From NCBI RefSeq assembly GCF_043290135.1, contig NC_134710.1, forward strand, positions 460,141,376-460,205,375: 64,000 nt of DNA. Direction: 5' to 3'. Below are positions 23,901 to 34,313 of this stretch, in pieces. The notes beneath the pieces are model-generated. The model saw only the letters and a list, made by a program, of their open reading frames with translations, was not told the origin of the DNA and searched no databases. A program made the position numbers and the translations under genes. Source of the DNA: Rhipicephalus microplus (Eukaryota > Arthropoda > Arachnida > Ixodida > Ixodidae). Within the stretch, counting starts at the first letter, position 1. Every line of letters begins with the position of its first letter.

Positions 23901-24122
23901 TGGGACCGATGGCATACACAGGCGATTTCGGAGGGGAGGCACACGACACCGAGACAACAACAGCTGAGAAAGACGCAATGTCAACGTCAGAAGCAGCAAA
24001 CACTCTACACGAAGCACCATCGTCGGGGTCATAGCACGGCACAGATAACGCGAGTTCAGAACGAGCACAGTCGACCAAAGCAGAATTCGACGAAAGAAAG
24101 TCCCACCCAAGGATAACGTCAT
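20907..24122 (-). CDS. pol: Ty3/gypsy pol: RT, RNase H and integrase
   Basis: This is a 1,071-codon uninterrupted frame. The reverse transcriptase spans about residues 205-390, with the [13 protein letters not shown] box (first Asp at 295) and CYLDDIVVF (357-360). RNase H spans about 503-620: [28 protein letters not shown] and HPDADALSR supply the acidic residues. The integrase has an H-H-C-C finger (H718, H725, C755, C758) and a catalytic triad D788, D848, E884 with the classic 35-residue spacing. A GPY/F-like module ([13 protein letters not shown]) and [11 protein letters not shown] close the protein. The first ~70 residues of the frame are probably not native, because the protease lies in another frame here. 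All catalytic residues are present, so the enzymes may be functional. Confidence 0.93.
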   Translation of the reverse strand: MTLSLGGTFFRRILLWSTVLVLNSRYLCRAMTPTMVLRVECLLLLTLTLRLSQLLLSRCRVPPLRNRLCMPSVPSACRRNIMLPFPVVIFRNGHSAIYVCNPSDSPSSLLRGECLGSYEPCECILPATIPDSTVSLPICAVTPTNTPYDALDVFSDAIDSELAPTQREEIINLLLRFRSSFDRDQSGLSRTSAVVHRIDTGQQAPLRQRPYRVSSAERRVIDEQVDDMLKRGIIEPSNGPWASPVVLVKKKDGSIRFCVDYRRLNKITCKDVYPLPHIDDALDCLQEAEFFSSLDLRSGYWQVPMAESDRPKTAVVTPDGPYEFTVMPFGLCNAPATFERMMDTVLRGLKWKTRLCYLDDIVVFSSDFATHLSRLEQVLTCLSTAILQLNLKKCHFGARKLVILGHVVSKDGILPDPTKLNAVAAFPKPTTIKELRSFIGLCSYFRRYVRNFASIIAPLTNLLAASFDLSGWSQACDDAFQELRRLLTTPPILRHFDPSAPTELHTDASGVGLGAILAQRKEGFDEYVVAYASRTLSKAEKNYSVTEKECLAIIWAIGKFRPYLYGRPFDIVRDHHALCWLSSLKDPNGRLARWALRLQEFDIRVIYRSGRKHPDADALSRSPLASEPVGSPISTSAALAISISDMPSEQPKDAWISSILDFLSNRTPAPVSRTLRRQAGHFAIRDNLLYRRNYSSIGRKWLLVIPRHLRSDICATFHDDPQCGHAGVLKTYTRLQLRYYWRGMYHFVRRYVRSCLTCQRRKMPTQHATGSLQPLPCLARAFDRVGIDLYGPLPYTSSSNRWVIVAIDHLTRYAETAALPSATAKDVACFILQNLVLRHGAPQELLSDRGRVFLSDAIKALLNECRIIHRTTTAYHPQTNGMTERFNRTLGDMLAKYASSDQSNWDSILPFVTYAYNTATQSTTGFSTFFLFYGREPSSTMDTILPYRPDPSEITAVSRAAAHAEECRKLARAFTSHDQTRQKHRHDALTTHMSFAPNSLVWLWIPSTPPGLSLKLSSRYHGPCRVVRQASPVNYLVEPLVASPDKRRRGKEIVHISRLKPYHDPSVYTCP

Positions 24123-24681
24123 GTGAAGAACGGAATAAAACTACAAATGTGACGACGTACATCGCACCTTGAATGACGACTTCTGCAGTGCACAAAGCTG
24201 AAGGCTGAATATGATGGGACGTAGCTGTCTGCAAAGATAGGTCGGTAAGTTGTGTGGTCACTTTCTTCAAGTTTCGGCGCAGTTTCTCGCTAATTACAGA
24301 TACGGCAGCTCCAGTGTCGACAAGTCCGTGCACCTTAATGCCATCAATATAGAGTTCGATTTCGTTCGGGGGACAGCAGTTAGGTCTTGAAATTTTCGCT
24401 GCCAACGCAGTTCTTGCCTCCGGAACTGCGCCCGTCAGTTTTCCCCTCGTGGTGGACTGTTGCGACGTAACATCGGAGAAATAGATCGACGACGAGGAGA
24501 AGGTGAACGACTTGAGCCGGATGGTCGGTGACCGGGACGTACGTCTCCAGGTGGATCGGCAGAAACGGGATATCGCGGCTGAGTGGGCATGTAATGTGAG
24601 GGCCCTGCAATGTCGTGAGAAGGGAAGCTGCGACGTCGGCAGTGACGAGCTACGTGGCCTGGGATGCCACATGAAAAACAT
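23821..24681 (-). CDS. Ty3/gypsy aspartic protease frame
   Basis: This frame of 286 codons overlaps the 3' end of gag and the 5' end of the pol frame. The protease begins near residue 100 with [20 protein letters not shown], where D122-T-G124 is the active-site triad, and continues to [19 protein letters not shown], the conserved C-terminal flap and core region. The frame is -1 relative to gag, as expected for ribosomal frameshifting. It then has to pass into the pol frame near 23890-23910, where the text of one frame fades and that of the other begins. That second change is more likely a small indel. The first ~70 residues of this ORF are out of frame with gag and probably not translated. 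Confidence 0.8.
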   Translation of the reverse strand: MFFMWHPRPRSSSLPTSQLPFSRHCRALTLHAHSAAISRFCRSTWRRTSRSPTIRLKSFTFSSSSIYFSDVTSQQSTTRGKLTGAVPEARTALAAKISRPNCCPPNEIELYIDGIKVHGLVDTGAAVSVISEKLRRNLKKVTTQLTDLSLQTATSHHIQPSALCTAEVVIQGAMYVVTFVVLFRSSHDVILGWDFLSSNSALVDCARSELALSVPCYDPDDGASCRVFAASDVDIASFSAVVVSVSCASPPKSPVYAIGPICVPSKYHASISRRHFSQWSLCHLCV

Positions 24682-25724
24682 ATCGGCCGATTATCCGGAG
24701 TGCGCCATTGGCTGACGATAGGGGCATTGTTCGCTGAATAAGGTACCGTAAATGGTCGTGCAGGCGGCGTCGTCATATAAACGTTCTGACCTGTTTTATA
24801 TACAGCCGGAGACGGGACGGTCAGCGAGCGGGAAGGTGGCGTCGACGAATAAACGTGGCGAGTAGCTTCGTAGATGGTAGGAGACGCTGGCGCACGTGGC
24901 CGAGCAACTGCGGCTGCATACGTTAGTGGTGCGGTAACAGTCGGTGGAGCCTGAGCTGGCGGCAATGCTTCGGAAACCTGCGATTGAATGACCTGGCGAA
25001 GCGAAGGCGACAAGGATGGCATCGTCTCGGTAGTTCTTGTGACTATAGATAGCTGCCGGGCGACCTCCTCGCGTATGAATTGCTTTATGACTGGCATCAA
25101 CGCAGAGTGGTCGGCGCTGTCATGGCGATAGTCGAGAGATGAGATGTCCGCGGTGTCTTGAGCAGCGCAACGTGTAGAAGCGCGCTGCCTACGCAGCTCA
25201 TCATAACTTTGGCAGAGCTGAATCACCTCGGCGACCGTCTGGGGACTCTTCGCAGCCAGCATTTGGAATGCACCGTCGTTGATTCCTTTCATGATGTTCT
25301 TGATCTTGCCTGCCTCGTCCAGAGTCGAATCGACGAGCTTGCAGAGAAATAGCACATCTTCGATGTAGCTCGTGAAAGTTTCATCTGCTCTCTGTACTCT
25401 GCCCCGCGAGCGCTGTTCAGCACGAAGGCGGCGGACAGCAGGATGGCCAAACACTTCCGCGAGGGTTTTCGCCAATTCTGACCAGGTACTGAAATCACTT
25501 TGATGATTTCTGTACCATAGTTTTGCCACGTCGGTCAGGTAAAAACTCACATTTGTGAGCTTATCGGCTGCGTTCCACTTATTGACGGCGCTCACCAGTT
25601 CATACTCGGCAATCCAGTTGTCCACATCTTGGTCCTCTGTGCCACCAAAGATGGGGGGGGTCGCGCTGTCGGAGAGCGCCAGCGCAGAAGACAGGCACAG
25701 GTGCGAGATCTGGTGTAGCAGCAT
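24435..25724 (-). CDS. gag: Ty3/gypsy Gag with one CCHC zinc knuckle
   Basis: The 429-codon frame starts with ATG 97 bp inside the 5' LTR boundary. Residues about 24-175 carry the capsid-like retrotransposon gag fold (DVDNWIAEYELVSAVNKW, then WYRNHQSDFSTWSELAKTL, then TSYIEDVLFLCKLVD and MKGINDGAFQMLAAKSPQTV). A single nucleocapsid knuckle, [14 protein letters not shown] (C349, C352, H357, C362), precedes a basic [15 protein letters not shown] tail. The protein would assemble particles and package the RNA. A G4-A4-C run sits right at the gag stop codon (24435-24446), a possible but imperfect slippery site for reading into protease. Confidence 0.88.
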   Translation of the reverse strand: MLLHQISHLCLSSALALSDSATPPIFGGTEDQDVDNWIAEYELVSAVNKWNAADKLTNVSFYLTDVAKLWYRNHQSDFSTWSELAKTLAEVFGHPAVRRLRAEQRSRGRVQRADETFTSYIEDVLFLCKLVDSTLDEAGKIKNIMKGINDGAFQMLAAKSPQTVAEVIQLCQSYDELRRQRASTRCAAQDTADISSLDYRHDSADHSALMPVIKQFIREEVARQLSIVTRTTETMPSLSPSLRQVIQSQVSEALPPAQAPPTVTAPLTYAAAVARPRAPASPTIYEATRHVYSSTPPSRSLTVPSPAVYKTGQNVYMTTPPARPFTVPYSANNAPIVSQWRTPDNRPICFSCGIPGHVARHCRRRSFPSHDIAGPSHYMPTQPRYPVSADPPGDVRPGHRPSGSSRSPSPRRRSISPMLRRNSPPRGEN

Positions 25725-25806
25725 GAGATGGCCCCGGATCAGTCATTATAGGAGGTCGTTGGAGTGTGCGGCTGCGAAGTTCCAGGGTGAGGACCAGATG
25801 TACCCC

Positions 25807-25818
25807 GCACTTCCACCA
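25807..25818 (-). other. Candidate primer-binding site
   Basis: Two bases inside the 5' LTR the element's sense strand reads TGGTGGAAGTGC. It begins with TGG, complementary to the CCA end of a tRNA, at the expected place. I cannot name the tRNA. Confidence 0.5.
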
Positions 25819-25820
25819 CT

Positions 25821-25964
25821 TGAAACGGGTTGTTGAACAAGCAGGAGTTGACTCGGCGAAGGGGAGCTTTATTTAGCGCAAGGGCTAACTGAACGCAAGC
25901 CTGCGATCACAGCAAGTCTTCTTCCTTTTCTATCTCGAGCTCCATGCCCACTGCCCTCGTTACA
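25821..25964 (-). repeat. 5' LTR of the gypsy element
   Basis: This 144-bp partner of 20726-20870 is very short for an LTR. In sense it runs from TGTAACGAGGGCAGTGGGC to a CGTTTCA end, giving TG...CA termini. Confidence 0.95.
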
Positions 25965-26340
25965 GTTTGGAGAAGTTAGCAGAGAGGCGTTAATTCTAGT
26001 TGCCACTGCGCGTTACGTCACTAACCATTTTGCTTCACTGGTCGAGCTCGAGCATGTTTGAGGAATGCGGTGCTCCATGAAATTCACTGTTTATGGGGTT
26101 ACATGCAATACACAAGAATAACTAAGCTTTCATTGTCACCTCACTGAAGGATATCATACATTTAATACACCTAAAGTGACATACGAGCTTGAACAAAATT
26201 AACGCACGAGGGAACGTTAACTAAACCTCTCTCCTCTAGGGTTAGCAGCCAATTGTCCATCCTCGCTGTCACTCTCAGTGCGTTGACAGGCTCCCACATC
26301 CAGTAAAAAATCCTCGTGACCATGCTTTGTTTTAACACCA
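25965..26340 (-). repeat. Repeat X copy 2, upstream half
   Basis: In minus sense this segment aligns with 60835-61220 on the plus strand. Shared stretches include GATATCCTTCAG, GCTCGAGCTCGACCAG, and TGACAGCGA-GA. A conserved reading gives EDFLLDVGACQ...SDSED here against EDFSLDVDGCQ...NDSDD in copy 1. Stops end the frame soon after. The gypsy element entered directly at its left edge, so the two halves of copy 2 lie 5.2 kb apart. The family is not one I can name. Confidence 0.65.
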
Positions 26341-26720
26341 TGCCGACAGAAATCGGACGAATCGTATGTATATATACGGTAAATGACAGCGGTCACCAGT
26401 GCCGACGCCGGCGGAAAAATTGGGCTGAGAGTGTCCTCATGACTGCCATTGCAGTAAAATTACATGGACATTTCAACACCTATACGGGTGGCGCAGCCTC
26501 TGTACCCACTGTACGAATTGAGCAGAGGTCGCCTTGTACATTGCACTTACGTCCGTGTAAAAGTTCAGTAGGGGGCGCTGGCTGTTTTTAGGGACGAAAC
26601 TCTTTATAGCGGTACTCGTTCGTCCCTCGTAGCCGTTGTAGTATGTAACAAGTATAACATTTTCATTTGCAAGGTGGTGTGAGAGATTTCTTCTGCGCGT
26701 TGTTGAACAATAAAAACTAG

Positions 26721-26836
26721 TGCTCAATGTACATGCCAACGGTTGCTAATGGGGAATGAGAGCCAGGAGCATTCGGCTATTAGTTAACGCACATGCTGCT
26801 GTCCCCATTAGCAGCCATTGGCATGTACATTGAGCA
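26721..26836. repeat. 35-bp inverted repeat
   Basis: The arms 26721-26755 and 26802-26836 are reverse complements with two mismatches; the left arm starts TGCTCAATGTACATGCCAAC. The 46-bp loop would let the segment fold into a long hairpin. The right arm is also the start of the 269-bp direct repeat. Confidence 0.88.
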
Positions 26837-27387
26837 CTATCTGACAAGAAAGGGTAGCTACGTTATACTCGCTGGGTGTAACCTCATTAGTTTTCGAAAG
26901 GTTTAGCGAACGTTGAGCCGCAGCGCCATGAAGACAATCATGGTAAATGAATACATCCATGGTAAATGAACTAGTATTTACTATGAATGAACTCGAGGTG
27001 GTTAAAGGTGGGAAGGAGATACGAAGCGCAAGCCGTAAGAAAGTAAAAGCCGAATTCTCCTGTCTCTCATTTCTCAATAGCAGCCATTGGCGTGTACATT
27101 AAGCACTATCTGACAGGAAAAGGTTGCTACGTTATGCCCGCTGGGCGTAACCTCCTTGGTTTCAGAAAGGTTTAGCGAGCGTTGGGCTGCAGTGCCACGA
27201 ATACAGTGAGCTAGTATATACCATGAACTCGAGGTGGTTAAAGGTAAGAAGTAGACCTGAAGCGCAAGCCATAAGAAAGTGTGCGTGTGCCACCTCTTGT
27301 TTAGTCTTTGGAATGTCCGCTGGATGGCGGTGCTTTTATATGGGGAATATATCATGAAAAGATGCCAGATGGCGTTACTTGGAGTGT

Positions 27388-27560
27388 TGAATAGATGGAC
27401 AAACAGACACACAGGCAGATGCATGGATGGACGCATGAACAGACGCATGAACGGACGCAGGGGCAGACGCAGGGGCAGACGCAGGGGCAGACGCAGGGGC
27501 AGACGCACGCATGGAGGGCGTATGAGTTCATGGACGGTCACACAGACGGACGCATGGACG
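27388..27560. repeat. 12-bp minisatellite
   Basis: The core is GCAGGGGCAGAC repeated about four times without change at 27456-27506. It is flanked by degenerate versions (GCATGAACGGAC, GCATGGATGGAC). The 12-bp period keeps open frames on both strands, giving QTQGQTQG-type peptides that are not evidence of a gene. Confidence 0.9.
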
Positions 27561-27889
27561 GACGAATGCTTCGCCCCACTCTCCATCATTCACTTTGTGG
27601 ATATGCTGCCAATTTTTTTCAAGCCAATTTGCCTTCCCAGAAGAACCACGTTTCCGGAACTTTTGTTCCTCTCCCTTTTGTTCCGAGCCAGCGTTGTCTT
27701 GTTGAAGTCCAAGGTGTGCCCATGGTTCAACAATCTTCCAACGATACATTGCACGGACTGCACGCTACCTATACCTCAGTGAAATCGACTGGTGAACATG
27801 AACGAGGCTCAAACACGAAGATGACGTCACTAATGTCACCCCTGCCGCGTGGTCAAAAAGAGAACTCCTAGAACACGTGCCGGGGGTGA

Positions 27890-28140
27890 CTTTTCTGATA
27901 TTGTTGGAGAATGAATTCGTATGTGTGATACACAGTCCCCTCATTCAACACCAACTGACAAGCAGAATGCTCACCGCATACTTCAATTGTACGTTTCTTC
28001 GCATCATGAGAGTTATATTGACGGGCTGCCGTATCACTTACGCGTACAATTCAGCAAAACACGAAACAAAACTTCACAGCGACGATTCTCTATTGCAGAC
28101 CTTGGGCCTCGATCGCGGAATAAGCCCGTCGAATAACTGA
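27890..28140 (+). pseudogene. Possible gypsy integrase trace
   Basis: Two overlapping frames give ILQLYVSSHHESYIDGLPY and then ITYAYNSAKHETK. These resemble the region after the third catalytic residue of Ty3/gypsy integrases (a YVSSHH...LP-V--AYN motif). The change of frame and lack of the rest of the domain mean it is at most a fossil. Confidence 0.35.
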
Positions 28141-28149
28141 TCTTTGCCA

Positions 28150-29050
28150 TCTGGCTTAACAATGTTATTCGAAGGAGCAGCACGACAACCACGACGAAAT
28201 AATGTTCATCGAAAAAGGTTACTTGGTGTTACTTCGGACACCACAACCCTAGCGTTGATTGTGTCAAAAGGTATTGTCGCTGTGTTCAAGCTGATTTGTA
28301 GTTGTGGGCAATCTGAGCCAGCTCGCTTACGTAATAGCGCATCTCTTTGAAATTTACCGACGATCAAGCACGATGCAGATCAATCAAATGACTTGCCTAC
28401 ACTTTTCCAGCCTCCTTGTCAATCCTGACACGCCCTACTGGCTTATGTTTATGGGGGAATTAAATGAACATGCGAAAGGCAGAGTGGCAGAGAAGAAAAG
28501 GCGAACGAAGACATTTTTAAGACCACACTGTGCTACCCCAAGCAACTATCGTTTGTGTCCTCTAAAAAATTCCATTGCATCACACTTTGGTGTAACAATA
28601 TTGTATTGGCACCACGAAAAGCAGTATTTGTAGTATTTTATTACAATTCCGCATAGCCCTCGGCTTTCAATTATTTCTGGAAATGAAGAAAGTGCACAGG
28701 TGTTCGCTGCGGTATTAGCTATATTAGGTGCACGGTTGGCCCTAACTTCTGTCTGCCGTGCACATGAGCAAAACGTCACATCTGGAGCTCTATTTCGCGT
28801 GCTGCGCATGAACGTTGCCAAATCACATCTGTTAGATGTATGCCCATCGGCGTGTTTCCCTTGTTTTTCAGTCTCTTATTGAAACTGCAGCCGATGCTGT
28901 CCTTCATCGTCGTGGTCGGCAGTCGTGTAGCACCTTTCGTGAAAGTGCCTTTCACTTTAAATATTTCTCGCGCACCTCAGTCTTTACGGCTCTGGATGTC
29001 ATTGCACACTATTCACCTTGTTTTTTTAGTGTGTGAGTTTTATTGCACTG
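28150..29050. other. No recognisable gene
   Basis: Short open frames only. No repeat landmark was recognised up to the target duplication of LINE A. Confidence 0.4.
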
Positions 29051-29051
29051 T

Positions 29052-29067
29052 GAAACATCAAAGTTTC
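29052..29067. repeat. Target-site duplication of LINE A (left)
   Basis: The 16-bp sequence GAAACATCAAAGTTTC is repeated without change at 34747-34762. It directly abuts the (ATG)n side of the element. Confidence 0.95.
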
Positions 29068-29606
29068 ATGATGATGATGTGTGGCACTTTATGGCGCAAA
29101 GGCCAATTGATGGCTAAAGAGCGCCATTTCGATAAACTAGAGATATGAACAATGATATTGTAAATGATGAGTGGCTGTAAAGGGGCCTTAAAATTCTTCG
29201 CGCTAAAGCGGGTAAAAACTTAAGTATTAAAATCGTGACAGTGGTGTGAAATATGTGCAGTGAGAGTGAATGTAAGAGGTCACGATAATAAGACAATGGC
29301 CGATATGTAGTCACCACAGGTCCTGCTACAGATTACCTTGAATTATGCAGTGAAAACTGCGTACATCATTTAAAGACATAAACAATGAGTGAACTTTAAA
29401 ACTTGGATCCCTACCGATAAGCATCCCAGAGTGTAGTGGGAGCTGCTGTCGGTAGGGCAGTAAAAAGTGCTTTTTCCTTAGAGCGTCCAACTCATTACAC
29501 TGGACGACGATGTGGAGAACCGTAAGTGGTTCTCAACATCTCGCACACAATGGTGGATTACTGGCAGACAGAATATATGAATGTGTAGAGTATGTATGCA
29601 CTGTTC

Positions 29607-30359
29607 TTAGCCTTGTGAGTGGCACTTTGGTATGTCGCAATTTTGATAGGGGCGGCCAATGACCAAGTTGTGGCTTAATAACATGTAGTTTATTATTGTG
29701 TGTCTATCCCACAAGTTTTGCGAATAACCTCGGAGTTTTTGTTTCAGGAAAGGTTTTATGTCAAGTGCAGGGATTGGTATTGATGCATTAGTGGCATCGT
29801 AGCTGGCGGATGCAGCCAGATGATCTGCCTTGTAGCTCACGGTGCCCCGGCACTTCGCAGAATACAACATGCTGTTTGGATGAGAATAAAGAGACTTAAG
29901 AACTGTGTTTTTTCGTTTTGTAAGTGTTTTCAAGGCTTTCACCACACTCAGAAAACCCGTGTAAATTACCGTGTTTTGTAGTTTTATATGTGCAATGTGT
30001 TCAACAGCTGCAAGTATTGCATAGCCTTCTCCTGTGAAAATGCTTGCATCAGGATGCAGGACGCCAGTATCTGAGAAGAATGGGCCAATGGCTGCGTATG
30101 AAACAGAAGTGTTGGGCTTTGAGGCATCTGTAAAGAACGGGGGGCATGTGTACTTTTGTTGTAGTTCTAGGAAGTATGTGCGGATATGTACAGCGGGTGC
30201 GTGCTTTGTAATCTCTAAAAAGGACACAACACAATCTATCAATTGCCACCGCCATGGTGGCAGACATGCTGCGGGAGCCATCAAACGATATTCGAGTGAC
30301 ACACCGGTTTCCTCAGAGAGGCCCCTCACACGAAGTGAATAGGGCTGTCTTAAAAACAT
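29607..30359 (-). pseudogene. LINE A ORF2: RNase H region
   Basis: A 250-codon frame holds the RNase H domain. FFTDASKPN (Asp 78) and TGEGYAILAA (Glu 111) keep the first two catalytic residues. The third box reads IYTGFLSVVKAL where LINE B has CTDSLSVV, so the catalytic Asp is now Gly. KADHLAAS supplies the last Asp. The domain would remove RNA from RNA/DNA hybrids in the live element. The lost Asp and upstream frame changes make this copy dead. Confidence 0.85.
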
Positions 30360-31000
30360 GGCCGGTTTTCAAACAAAACAGAAGTAGACATGTCATGAAT
30401 TGTGAAGAGTGAAGGGTTGTCCTTGTCTGCTTTTCTTTTGAGATAACATAGAAAAGACATAAAATCTCTATAGGTAGAGTGACCATTCGTTTGATTCCAC
30501 ATACATGCTTTCAACGGGGCTAGTGTGAAAGGCACCCGTAGAGAGGCGGATGCCTAGGTGGTCAATAGGGTCAAGCATTTTTAGGGCGGTAGGTGTCGCA
30601 GACTGATAGGTTATTGCTTCATTAGCCAAGCGAGTGCGTACGAGGCTCCTGTACAAATTCATCAGACACTTCTTGTCACTCCCCCCGTAGTGCGTGACAG
30701 CACTTTTAGAACATTCATGGTTCTAATGCACTTGTTTTTAGATACCTAATGTGTAGTACGAAGGTTAGCTTGGTGTCCAGAACTAAGCCTAAGAATTTGT
30801 ATTCAACATTAAAGACAGGCGTTGACCATGCAATTGAATGTCAGGGCCGGGGTGAGTGCCTCTCTTTCTAGAGAACAAGACGCACGTGATTTTTTGGGGG
30901 TTTAATCGGAATCCCTTTTCTTCCGACCATTGGGAGACCTTGTTCAAGCCAAGCTGAACTTGCCGTCGCAAACTGCTAGGTTACAAGACTTCAATCCAAG

Positions 31001-31500
31001 CTAGACGTCATCGACGTATGTACAGTAAAACATATTTTGTGGGATGGAATGACGCAAAGAATTCATTTTGGCAATAACAAGATTACAGCTTTGTACACCA
31101 CCTTGCGGTACTTCTGTTTCTTGGACAAATGTTCGGGAAAGAACGCTGCCGACTCTGACATGGAATGTACGAGTGGACAAGTAGCTTTCGATAATAGTAA
31201 GCATCCTGCCACGCACACCAAGAATGGACAGGTCTCTTAACATTCTGAATCTCCATGTCGTATCGTAGACTTTTTTGATGTCGAGGAACACAGAAAGAAA
31301 GTATTGTTTTGGAACGAAGGCGTCTCGGATCTCTGCCTCGATACGTACGAGGTGGTCGGTGGTGGATCTACCCTCTCGAAACCCGCATTGGAATGGGTCG
31401 AGCAGATTGTTTGTTTCAAGGTAATGTACAAGTCTGCAATTTATCTTTTTTTTTCAAAAAGTTTACACATGCAACTTGTAAGTGCGATCGGCCTGTAACT
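31001..31500 (-). pseudogene. LINE A ORF2: reverse transcriptase palm
   Basis: The frame at 31001-31291 reads MFLDIKKVYDTTWR, then VPQGGVQSCNLVI, then FYCTYVDDV, giving the first Asp box, the P-Q-G box and the YVDD active site, all intact here. The next frame (31237-31431) supplies the preceding NAGFERVDPPPTTSYV stretch, matching the G-F-R box of RTs. A frame change between these two pieces breaks the enzyme. Confidence 0.85.
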
Positions 31501-32539
31501 ACTAACCGAAGATGGATCCCTGCTTTGCTTTAAAATCAGAATATTAATGGCTTCTTTCAGGCAGAGAGAATTTCACCGGAAAACCAGATAGAGTTGTGCA
31601 GGGAAAGCAGGGTTTTTCGTGTTTCTGAAGGCATTTTTATATTACGTATTCTATACGGTCCAAACCTGGAGCTGATTTATTGCAAACATGTAGCGATGCT
31701 TGTAACTTGGCCAAATTGAAAAAGTTGTTGTACGACTCATGTTTAGAGTATTTTCGCTGTCGTATCTCTTTTTCTATTTTTCATTTGTGTCGTTCACAAG
31801 CTGCAGTATAAAGCGACGAACTGGACACTTCTTTGAAGTGGGCACCGAGGAAGTTCGCCTTGTCTTCCAAGGTGTCCCATGTGTGTCTACGAGAGGTAGT
31901 GAAGATGCGTGTCATCCTGCTACTTTGCAAACCATGTTCCAGACTTATGGCAGCTTTCTCTCCTAGCCTGTCGGCACGTTCTCCTGCCTTGCGACTTGAT
32001 TTCCTTAAAGCTTTTAAGATTCTCTGCTGTCGGCGAGTCCCGTAGCAATCTCCACGCTTTGTTTTGTTGTTTGCGTGCATTGCGACATTCAGTGTTCCAC
32101 CATGGGACACGTCGCTTGCCAGGCAGTCCAGAAGTTTGCGAGATGCATTTCATCGCAGCATTGGTCAGAAAAGCCGAAAAGTATTGTACAGCTGCATCTA
32201 TGTTTAGGCCAGATAGGTTAGTTCCACTTAAGTGAGTAATATCCGAGAACTGTTCCCAATCAGCTTTGTCAGCGAGCCATCTGGGGACCCGTGGGCGATA
32301 TTCATTTGATATGGGTGTGCTTAGCGTTACGGGAAAGTGGTGACTTCCGTAGGGTTATTGATGACATTCCATGTCAGTAAATTAGGGAGGGATGGTGAGA
32401 CAATACTGAGGTCTATTGACGAGTAGGTATTGCTGGCCAGGCAGTAGTATGTGGGCTATTTCTGATTTTAGAGGCATGCGCCAGAAGTAAAAAGGAACTG
32501 TTCAATCAGGCGACCTGGAGCATCGCAGCGAGAGTCACT

Positions 32540-32875
32540 TCATAGATTGCTATGTGCATTGAAATCTCCAAGGAGGATATAAGCTTCTGGAAGTTTATCT
32601 ATTAGGGACTGGAATTCACGTTGTTCAAGATGGTAGTGTGGAGGTATGTAGACAGAGCAGATGGTGATGAGTTTGTTCAAGTGAACAACACGAATAGCCA
32701 CTGCTTCAAGAGATGTTTCGAGCGGTAGACGAGTACATGCGATCCCTTTATTGACTACAGTAGCCACACCACCAGATGACGTGACGGCTTCATTCCTGTC
32801 TTTTCGAAAAATAATATACTGGCGTAGAAAATTTGTGATCTTGGGTATCAGGTGTGTCTCTTGTGCACACAGCAC
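32540..32875 (-). pseudogene. LINE A ORF2: EEP endonuclease
   Basis: The 111-codon frame includes MLCAQETHLIPK (catalytic Glu box), SSGGVATVVNKGIACTRLP, ICSVYIPPHYH and LLGDFNAHSNL (G-D-F-N-A-H box). These are the hallmarks of the apurinic-type endonuclease that nicks the target. The C-terminal third continues in other frames to about 32200. Confidence 0.88.
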
Positions 32876-33124
32876 TTTTGGTGTATATTTGTGTAAAAGT
32901 TCTTGAACATCGTCAGGGTTTCTCAGGAGTCCTCTGACATTCCACTGTAAAATGTTTGTCTCCGTTTTTAATGTAGTTAAGTGCTGTGTGTACAGAAACG
33001 TTGCCTTAAGTTACAGGGCCTGTTGGGGGCCCTGTAACACGCGGCTGCTCTTTCTTGCTTCGCTCCAAAGAGCTGCGCCTTTCCTTCGGCGTCTGGGGCA
33101 CCGAAGGAGTGTGGCTTATGTCCA

Positions 33125-34313
33125 TCACCTCGTCTGAGCGGCAGTTGGTGCCTGCTTCGCAGGCACGTTTATGGCAGTTTCGAACCTGACTGCACTTGCA
33201 GTGGTCCGTGGTCCAGCAGACTCTGAAGTCTGCTGGCCCTTTTGAACAGGAGGCGGAGCAGTACAGGCTGCTCCAGCCGGAGGCGCTTCTGGCACAACCG
33301 CAGTCACACCTGGTGTGGATCTCGCGGGTGCCGATACACGTGGCATGGCACCTTGACGCGCCACGTCGGCGAAGGAAGGTTCAGAATGATTGTGTGTAGA
33401 AAAACGTTGACGTGCCTCTTGAAATGACAGGTTGAACTTGACCTTAAGTTCTAATATTTGCTTCTCTTTTTTCCATGCAGGGCATGATCGGGAGTAGGCA
33501 GCAAGATCTCCTTCACAGTTAGCGCAACAGGCTTCTGAAGTGCACTTTTCGGATACATGTTCACAAGATGCGCACTTCGCGCACCTAGCGTGCCCTCTGC
33601 ACGTTTTAGATCCGTGTCCGAAGCGCTGACACTTGAAACATCGGCGAGGATTCGCTATATAAGGTGTGACACGAAGCTTGCAGTAACCAGTTTCAATGAA
33701 GTCAGGAAGGTTGCTTGTACCTAAGGTAACTATGATGTGCTTTGTTGGGGTCTGTTTATTATCTCGCCTGATTAATATTCTTTGTACTTTCACTACATTT
33801 TGTTCTTGCCAGCCTTCGAGCAATTCACTTTCAGACAGCTCGAGGAGGTCATCATCAGTCATCATCAGATATGACACCACGCACTGTGTTCATCAACCTA
33901 TGTGGGCCCACTGATACTGGGATGTTATCGAATGATACGAGTTTTGTGAGCTTTTACCAAGTCTTGTTGCAAACTTCTAGAAGGAGATCGCCATTCCCCA
34001 TCTTAGTTACTTTATAGCCAGGACCAATTGCATCTGTGAGCGTTTTCGAACAATAAATGGTGAAATAGATCGAACTGTTTTTTTTTTCATTTTGACTGTG
34101 GATTACTTGGTACTTGGGGAAGGTCTGTTTATGCTGTGCAGTAAAGAAGCTGTCATCGGTGGGCCACCTTTCCAGGTGGCGATCAAGGAGTGCGGGAAAA
34201 GGGTTTTCCATAAGAAGCATTTTAAATTCAGTGGTGATGGTGGCCACCCACCACCGAGCCCTACAAGGGGACGCTACAAGGTTGAATAGTGAACAGTTGG
34301 AGACGCCAGCCAT
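33125..34313 (-). pseudogene. LINE A ORF1 with CCHC knuckles, frameshifted
   Basis: Two frames together give ORF1. The N-terminal piece (33954-34313) contains FPKYQVIHSQNEKKNSSIYF and YKVTKMGNGDLLLEV. The second (33125-33880) contains two good knuckles, CFKCQRFGHGSKTC and CAKCASCEHVSEKC, and a third degenerate one (CANCEGDLAAYSRSC, lacking the His). A Pro/Ala-rich tail follows. The break lies around 33881-33953. ORF1 proteins of this type bind the element's RNA. Confidence 0.88.

Larger units (their letters stand above)
20726..25964 (-). mobile_element. Nearly intact Ty3/gypsy LTR retrotransposon
   Basis: The element is 5,239 bp on the minus strand. It has two LTRs of 144-145 bp that differ by two substitutions and one indel, a 4-bp target duplication, and long gag, protease and pol frames in the order gag-PR-RT-RNase H-integrase. 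There is no env-like frame between pol and the 3' LTR. In the element's sense the LTRs start with TGTAACGAGG and end with a CGTTTCA or CGTTTTA terminus. It sits inside a copy of repeat X. The close LTR match and the 1,071-codon pol frame point to a recent insertion, though the gag/PR/pol frame arrangement is irregular. Confidence 0.95.
26585..27590. repeat. Compound tick repeat with internal duplication
   Basis: The left end reads TTTTTAGGGACGAAACTCTT and the right end GACGAATGCTTCGCCCCACT. I recall similar sequences as common in tick DNA but cannot name the family. Inside, a 269-bp unit beginning AGCAGCCATTGGC is repeated (26810-27078, then 27079-27290). The right part decays into 12-bp tandem units. 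No coding potential is visible beyond compositional open frames through the minisatellite. Confidence 0.6.

Noticed and set aside
27279..27871. Overlapping open frames of 158-171 codons on both strands
   Set aside because: They are created by the 12-bp minisatellite, whose period is a multiple of three.
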